Origin: Nitrospinota bacterium
GTDB taxonomy: Bacteria > 2-12-FULL-45-22 > JACOWJ01
NCBI GenBank assembly: GCA_016176845.1
Contig: JACOWJ010000010.1
Span: forward strand, 1 to 46,529
DNA length: 46,529 nt
Direction of reading: 5' to 3'
Shown here: one piece after another, positions 42,896 through 46,529 of the stretch
Layout: the number at the start of each line of letters is the position of its first letter
Numbering within the stretch: the first letter of the stretch is position 1
Notes under the pieces: generated by a model
Databases searched by the model: none
The model's input: only the letters and a program-made list of their open reading frames with translations
Told to the model about the DNA's origin: nothing
Program-made: the position numbers and the translations under genes

Positions 42896-43690
42896 TTATC
42901 CTTTTTGCCCTTCCATAGCCTGGAAAAAGCCTTCCAATTGGCTTTGGAACTGCATCAACACCCCAGCCATCCCTTCTGCCGGGGGACGCAGCCTGACCCA
43001 TTCCAGCTCATAGCCATAGGCATGGCGGAAAAAGTGGCGAAAATCCAGGTAGTCCTTGAGCATGGCCCACAAGGCTTCATCAATAACCGCTGGACGCCCT
43101 CCTCCCCGGGCTGTGGCCATCTGCTCCAACAGGTCCAGGTGCCAGTGAGATCCCCGCGGAAGCCCTTCGCCCATGTGAGTGGCGATGCGCCTGAAGATGC
43201 TTTCGATGGCCGCGTAGAATTCGTGCAGGAGGGCAGACATCGAACGCAATTCTCGTGGCGTTGGCGGATTCGATCGTTGGGTCAGATCCTCATCCATTGC
43301 GGTTACCACCCGTTCCAGCCCCTTTAGCTCGTCCTCGATCAGTCCCTTCAAGGCTTCCAAAGAGTACTGCGGCATAGCGACCTCCTCTAGAATCCGGCGC
43401 CGCAACTCGGGCCAGGCCCCTTCCAGCAGCACCAGGTCTACGCTCAGATCTGGGGGTACCACCTGCTTCAACGCCCGCCAGGCCTCCCAAAAATGTTCTG
43501 GCGCCATTCCCTCTACCGCCAGGTCCAGGTCCGAATTTTCGTGCCATGGGCCTTGTCCAACCACGGACCCAAACGGGATTACCCGTCGGGCACCAAAATT
43601 TTCCCGCAACAGGCGAGCGCACGCCTCGGCCACTGCCAACGCCTTCCTGCGCCGCATGTCCTGGCTTTCATTCTCTGTCCCTCTGTCCAT
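42896..43690 (-). CDS. fused MNT nucleotidyltransferase-HEPN protein (toxin-antitoxin-like)
   Basis: This 264-aa protein joins two domains usually encoded as a pair. The N-terminal half is a minimal nucleotidyltransferase: G41-S42, then D54-x-D56 and D85 (VDLV). The C-terminal half is helical with a HEPN motif R218-x4-H223-A-Y225 (RHFFRHAY). In MntA/HepT-type systems the MNT domain modifies the HEPN Tyr to block its RNase. Here that would happen within one chain; this is inference. ATG at 43690 follows GGGAGAAGGG, with a 9-bp inverted repeat just upstream. The frame is open to 43810, but I see no better start. Confidence 0.8.
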   Translation of the reverse strand: MDRGTENESQDMRRRKALAVAEACARLLRENFGARRVIPFGSVVGQGPWHENSDLDLAVEGMAPEHFWEAWRALKQVVPPDLSVDLVLLEGAWPELRRRILEEVAMPQYSLEALKGLIEDELKGLERVVTAMDEDLTQRSNPPTPRELRSMSALLHEFYAAIESIFRRIATHMGEGLPRGSHWHLDLLEQMATARGGGRPAVIDEALWAMLKDYLDFRHFFRHAYGYELEWVRLRPPAEGMAGVLMQFQSQLEGFFQAMEGQKG

Positions 43691-44012
43691 CCCTTCTCCC
43701 TGGTCGAGCGCTGACTCTATCGCTCGACCTGCACAACGGGCAGCACACTCGTGACGACTCCCTAGCGCAATACATCCCCTCCCGTTTACGGGAGAGGTCT
43801 TCTCGCGCATTTTTTACAACTTGCCCGTTGCCCGACCTGCCCAGCCAAAAAGAACCTCGTTACCGTATTAATTAATAATTGTTGCAGCCCTGACAACCCA
43901 ATGCAAGATTGCCCGGGGAGGACGACTGTGTGCCGGCTGATCGACTTGTCCTGGGAGATTCGACCATGCTGGAGCTTGCTTTAGGGCAGATTACATCGAA
44001 GGGCAAAGAAAG
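43691..44012. other. intergenic region upstream of the MNT-HEPN gene
   Basis: This region holds the 9-bp inverted repeat next to the start, a short hairpin (CTCCCGTTTACGGGAG at about 43779-43795) and an AT-rich patch (ATTAATTAATAATTG, about 43866-43880) that could carry the promoter on the minus strand. No gene is seen. Confidence 0.5.
43702..43729 (-). promoter_or_regulatory. inverted repeat at the MNT-HEPN start, possible operator
   Basis: GGTCGAGCG (43702-43710) and CGCTCGACC (43721-43729) are perfect 9-bp arms around 10 nt. They begin 12 bp upstream of the ATG at 43690 and directly abut its ribosome-binding site. They could be an autoregulatory operator or an mRNA hairpin. Confidence 0.5.
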
Positions 44013-44246
44013 TCAAGCTTCCAGGAGCAGCTTTGCCTCCTTCAAGTCTGCCGTGTCAAACCCCTCGGTGAACCAACCGTAGACCTCCTCCAGCCGCTGC
44101 CAGGCTCCTTCTCTCTTGCCCTGCCCCTGCCACAGACGGCTCAGGCTCATCACCGCCCGCAGCTCGAAGAGCCGCCCCATCATGCATCTGCGGACGGCTC
44201 TCTCTTCGGGCAAAAAGGGGTCTCTTTTCCACCTTATTTTAGCCAT
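44013..44246 (-). pseudogene. C-terminal fragment of a TPR/cyclase-ATPase protein
   Basis: About 77 codons. From about residue 23 the sequence (ELRAVMSLSRLWQGQGKREGA and on to VYGWFTEGFDTADLKEAKLLLEA) matches, from memory, the common C-terminal end of large adenylate-cyclase/AAA-ATPase-TPR proteins. The rest of that protein (about 1000 residues) is absent, and the first about 20 residues are unrelated. It is a remnant; expression is doubtful. Confidence 0.6.
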
Positions 44247-44695
44247 TTTTGGGTCTTGACATTGGGGCCAACCTTAGGGCTAGTGAAGAAGAACTTTTGC
44301 AAACCCCTAACCTCTAGCCACTTAAAAATGGAAATTCCTATGCTATCGAGTTATAAACGTTGCACGCCATCGTTGCAAGTGTTGCAACAGCCAGGCCTTC
44401 GAAGGGAAAAGGCCGCTCCTGATGAGGAGGCCGCGCCCCAGGCCCTCTTCTGTTGCAACACCTGCGGGGCAACTGTCCCCCACCGCTCCTCGATATCCTG
44501 TTAATTTAATCGCATAGAATAATTCCAGGATAGGAATTTCGTTTTTCAGCTATGAGCTTTGAGCTATGAGCTATGAGCTAATTTACGGGCTCGGGCAATT
44601 GGCAAGATATTTGCTTCATTTAGTTGCAACCTTTCAATTCAGGATAAGATGATCCATTCACCCAAAAGAAATCTTTGCAAAAGGAGGAGAAACCC
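44247..44695. other. repeat- and palindrome-rich region upstream of rubrerythrin
   Basis: This 449-bp region holds a reverse repeat A (44322-44352), clustered GTTGCAAC sites, a 12-bp inverted repeat, a forward repeat A variant (44503-44547), and AGCTATGAGCT words (44547-44581). I do not support a gene here; a short open frame with a CNTCG-type Cys pair is noted under rejected items. Confidence 0.6.
44359..44461. promoter_or_regulatory. GTTGCAAC site cluster with 12-bp inverted repeat
   Basis: The palindromic octamer GTTGCAAC occurs at 44381-44388 and 44452-44459, with partial copies at 44359 and 44372 and a further full copy at 44623-44630. GTGTTGCAACAG (44379-44390) and CTGTTGCAACAC (44450-44461) form a perfect 12-bp inverted repeat. 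The arrangement resembles a multi-site operator for the rubrerythrin gene. Confidence 0.4.
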
Positions 44696-45118
44696 ATGTT
44701 AGACCTGATCAATGAAAATAAACTGGGAATTGCCAAGGGGAGCGAGGTGGAGAAGGCTGTGGAGGCCAATTTCCGCGGGGAGACCAGTGAAGTGGGGCTC
44801 TACCTGGCTATGGCTCGACAGGCCCAGCGAGAGGGCTATCCCGAGGTCGGTGCCGCCTTGGAATCGATCGCCTGGGATGAGGCCTGGCATGCTGCCAACT
44901 TCGCCGAGCTAAATGGTCTGATCTCCGAGAGCACCAAGGAGAACCTGGAGAGAATGTTGGCAGGAGAGCAGGCCGCCAACCGGGGCAAGCGCGAGTCCGC
45001 TCTGAGGGCCAAGGAAGCCGGACTGGATGCCGCCCATGATGTCTTCGACATCTCCTCGCGAGACGAAGGGAGGCATGCTCGGGCGCTGCAGGGGCTGCTA
45101 GAGAGGTACTTTAAGTAA
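44696..45118 (+). CDS. rubrerythrin-type diiron protein without rubredoxin domain
   Basis: This 140-aa ferritin-like four-helix protein has carboxylate/His ligands in [34 protein letters not shown], a third helix with [15 protein letters not shown], and [16 protein letters not shown]. It matches the diiron half of rubrerythrins, which reduce peroxide in anaerobes. The rubredoxin domain with its CxxC pairs is absent, so an outside electron donor is needed. ATG at 44696 follows AAAGGAGGAG. It is a single gene behind a repeat-rich region. Confidence 0.88.
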   Translation: MLDLINENKLGIAKGSEVEKAVEANFRGETSEVGLYLAMARQAQREGYPEVGAALESIAWDEAWHAANFAELNGLISESTKENLERMLAGEQAANRGKRESALRAKEAGLDAAHDVFDISSRDEGRHARALQGLLERYFK

Positions 45119-45159
45119 CAGAACCTTTTTGTACTGCTACCGATCATGCTGCACATTTT

Positions 45160-45196
45160 CAGTAGGGGCGGTTCGCGAACCCCCCCTATATAGGAA
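45160..45196. repeat. GTAGGGGCGGTTCGCGAACC palindrome
   Basis: TAGGGGCGGTTC pairs with GAACCCCCCCTA. This is a common type of intergenic palindrome. It lies about 45 bp after the rubrerythrin stop and lacks a T-run. Confidence 0.6.
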
Positions 45197-45233
45197 CAGT
45201 TTGCCATAAAACCCCCGCCTATCAAGCCATAAA

Positions 45234-45653
45234 GTGAATTTTGCGGTATTGCCTAAAAAGGCACTTGACTCCGGCAAGCCGGCCTTCAAGACGGTGCCGG
45301 TTCCCCTTGACACAATATACGACGGCTTGATCATCGATGCCATCGAGCAGAACTTCAAACCAGCCCTTATCAACCGGATATTTACCGCCAAGGGAGAGGT
45401 CCTTTACGACCCGGCCAAGATCGGCAAGAAGTTCTTGGTTGAACAGGGGTGCGGCGAGTACGCCAACAGCATCGACAAAGCAAAAGCCGCTCTGGCGATT
45501 CGGGCGGTAAAGAAGCCCCTCATCATCAAAGCTGCCGGCAGCGTGAGTCAAACCGACCTGCAGGTTGCGGATGAAGATGCGCTCACCATATTCTCAGCCA
45601 ACCTGAAGAGCGGCTTTTTTGCCAGTGCCAAAGTGGCGTTTGTCCTGCAGTAG
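45234..45653 (+). CDS. hypothetical protein, possibly a C-terminal domain fragment
   Basis: This open frame of about 139 codons starts at GTG 45234, without a ribosome-binding site. TIYDGLIIDAIEQNFKPAL, then INRIFTAKGEVLYDPAKIGKK, resembles, from memory, a domain seen at the C-terminus of some periplasmic LPP20-like lipoproteins (YxGLxIDArG...PALxPRI). No signal peptide is present, so it may be the surviving end of a longer secreted protein. Composition is similar to the core genes. Function unknown. Confidence 0.45.
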   Translation: MNFAVLPKKALDSGKPAFKTVPVPLDTIYDGLIIDAIEQNFKPALINRIFTAKGEVLYDPAKIGKKFLVEQGCGEYANSIDKAKAALAIRAVKKPLIIKAAGSVSQTDLQVADEDALTIFSANLKSGFFASAKVAFVLQ

Positions 45654-46173
45654 AGCCGCAGGCAAGTTATGGGACATAGGGGTAGATAAGGGGAGGCTAC
45701 TTTTTGAGGAGCTAAGGTGCCCAGGAGGCAAGAATAAATCCGTCCCCTTTTCCCCCCTTCTATCCAATTCCTAGATCGGCGCGAAAAAACAACCCTTGAA
45801 AACCCGAACATCGTAGTGTACATATCTTTACAAATAGTGAAAGATCATGCCACGCTGAAGCGATTGGTCGAAATCAAAAAATTTGAAAGGAAGAGCGGAA
45901 GACCATCGTCTATATTCCTGACAGCCTACTGAGAGAGGCCAAGGGAAAACAGGTTTATGCAGGGCAAGAAATCATAGGTAGATACTTAAGGAATTTGTAG
46001 GATCCAGCAGGCTGAGAACTACTATATATAGATATAAATCCTGCAATTATATACATTATATTGTGTGTAAATGCCTGATTGGGTGAGTCTTCAATATTAT
46101 GATGATTTTGTTATAATCCATCCAATTCCCTAATACAATAAAGCCCATTAATAATTAGCGAGGAGGAACACGG
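45654..46173. other. 520 bp of mostly non-coding, AT-rich DNA
   Basis: There is no complete gene. A short frame at 45887-46000 encodes a KTIVYIPDSLLREAKGKQVY-type peptide ending in RYLRNL, without a start codon, perhaps the tail of a small DNA-binding or antitoxin-like protein. From about 46010 the DNA is very AT-rich and leads into the transposase gene. Confidence 0.45.
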
Positions 46174-46529
46174 ATGGATAATAAGCAACTGACTACAATT
46201 GCAGAGAAATTCCAAAATATCTTTTCCGAGTCAAAACTCAACATGTTAGGAAAATAAATCGAGTTTTGCCAGCGAAAACGTATCATTACCCCCTTCCGAC
46301 TGGTACTTTCTCTAACATCTAGCTTTGCTTGTAAGCAAACAGAGACCGTTGCAGACTTGCATCGTGACTTTAACGCATTATTTAACGCCGAAGTTACCTA
46401 CAAAGCCTTTCGGGATCAGCTAGCTAAAAGTCAGTTTCCGAATCTCATGGGCCAAATGTTATCTTTGACGATCCATGAGACGATCTTAAAAGTGTTAAGT
46501 TTCCAAAAAGGTCAGGCCTTTTCGGAGTT
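46174..46529 (+). pseudogene. IS4-family transposase, interrupted and cut by the window end
   Basis: From ATG 46174 (with GAGGAGGAA upstream) the frame encodes the start of an IS4-type transposase. It is broken by TAA at 46255-46257 and then continues in the same frame as IEFCQRKRIITPFRLVLSL, then TVADLHRDFNALF and VTYKAFRDQLAKSQFP, typical of the family N-terminal region. The DDE catalytic part lies beyond the window. No terminal inverted repeat can be assigned. One nonsense change suggests an inactive copy. Confidence 0.8.

Noticed and set aside
44256-44504. Short open frame with a CNTCG Cys pair as a zinc-ribbon protein
   Set aside because: Most of it is repeat A and GTTGCAAC palindrome sequence, it has no good start signal, and the Cys pair comes from the inverted repeat itself.

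Overview
The window is GC-rich chromosomal DNA from a bacterium. The gene set suggests an uncultured anaerobe of the Desulfobacterota ('Deltaproteobacteria') type. The reasons are a proteobacterial-type RpoH, the NiFe-hydrogenase maturation genes hypFCDE, a rubrerythrin, several 2-hydroxyacyl-CoA dehydratase/benzoyl-CoA reductase (HgdA/HgdB) homologues, and many word-like intergenic repeats. The taxonomic call is inference; there is no rRNA gene here.

Layout. Positions 0.1-18.8 kb hold mostly core genes: murJ, a PHP phosphoesterase, a single-domain response regulator and mazG (minus strand); mutL, guaB, guaA, dnaE and accA (plus strand); rpoH and hsp20 (minus); an orphan radical SAM gene (plus); and a SnoaL-like gene with nfo (minus). 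Positions 19.0-24.7 kb hold a cytochrome b subunit gene and a tight minus-strand hypF-hypC-hypD-hypE operon. Positions 25.0-41.9 kb are an accessory block entirely on the plus strand: an MFS permease, an HgdB-like gene with an in-frame UGA, an HgdA-like gene, a fused double CaiB/BaiF CoA-transferase, two LolA/DUF1329-like periplasmic proteins around a DUF1302-like beta-barrel, a second MFS permease, a uroporphyrinogen-decarboxylase-like protein, a decayed methyltransferase/HgdB stretch and a second HgdA-like gene. Positions 41.9-46.5 kb are sparse and partly decayed: a fused MNT-HEPN gene, a TPR/cyclase C-terminal fragment, a rubrerythrin, fragments, and an interrupted IS4-type transposase running off the end.

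How the genes could work together. The accessory block reads as an anaerobic catabolic locus for a hydrophobic carboxylic acid: an outer-membrane barrel with periplasmic LolA-like carriers, inner-membrane MFS permeases, CoA activation by the CoA-transferase, and radical dehydration or reduction by HgdA/HgdB-type iron-sulfur enzymes. The required ATP-dependent activator (HgdC/BcrAD type) is not in the window, and the substrate is unknown.

The main observation is at 26940: the HgdB-like gene has an in-frame TGA exactly where the family has a cluster-ligating Cys. It is followed at bacterial-SECIS distance by a perfect 6-bp stem with a G in its apical loop. This is a good candidate for a selenocysteine-containing 2-hydroxyacyl-CoA dehydratase-family protein. 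The second recurring theme is a set of modular palindromic repeat families. They fill most intergenic gaps, recur in nested combinations, and have entered the dnaE reading frame without breaking it.
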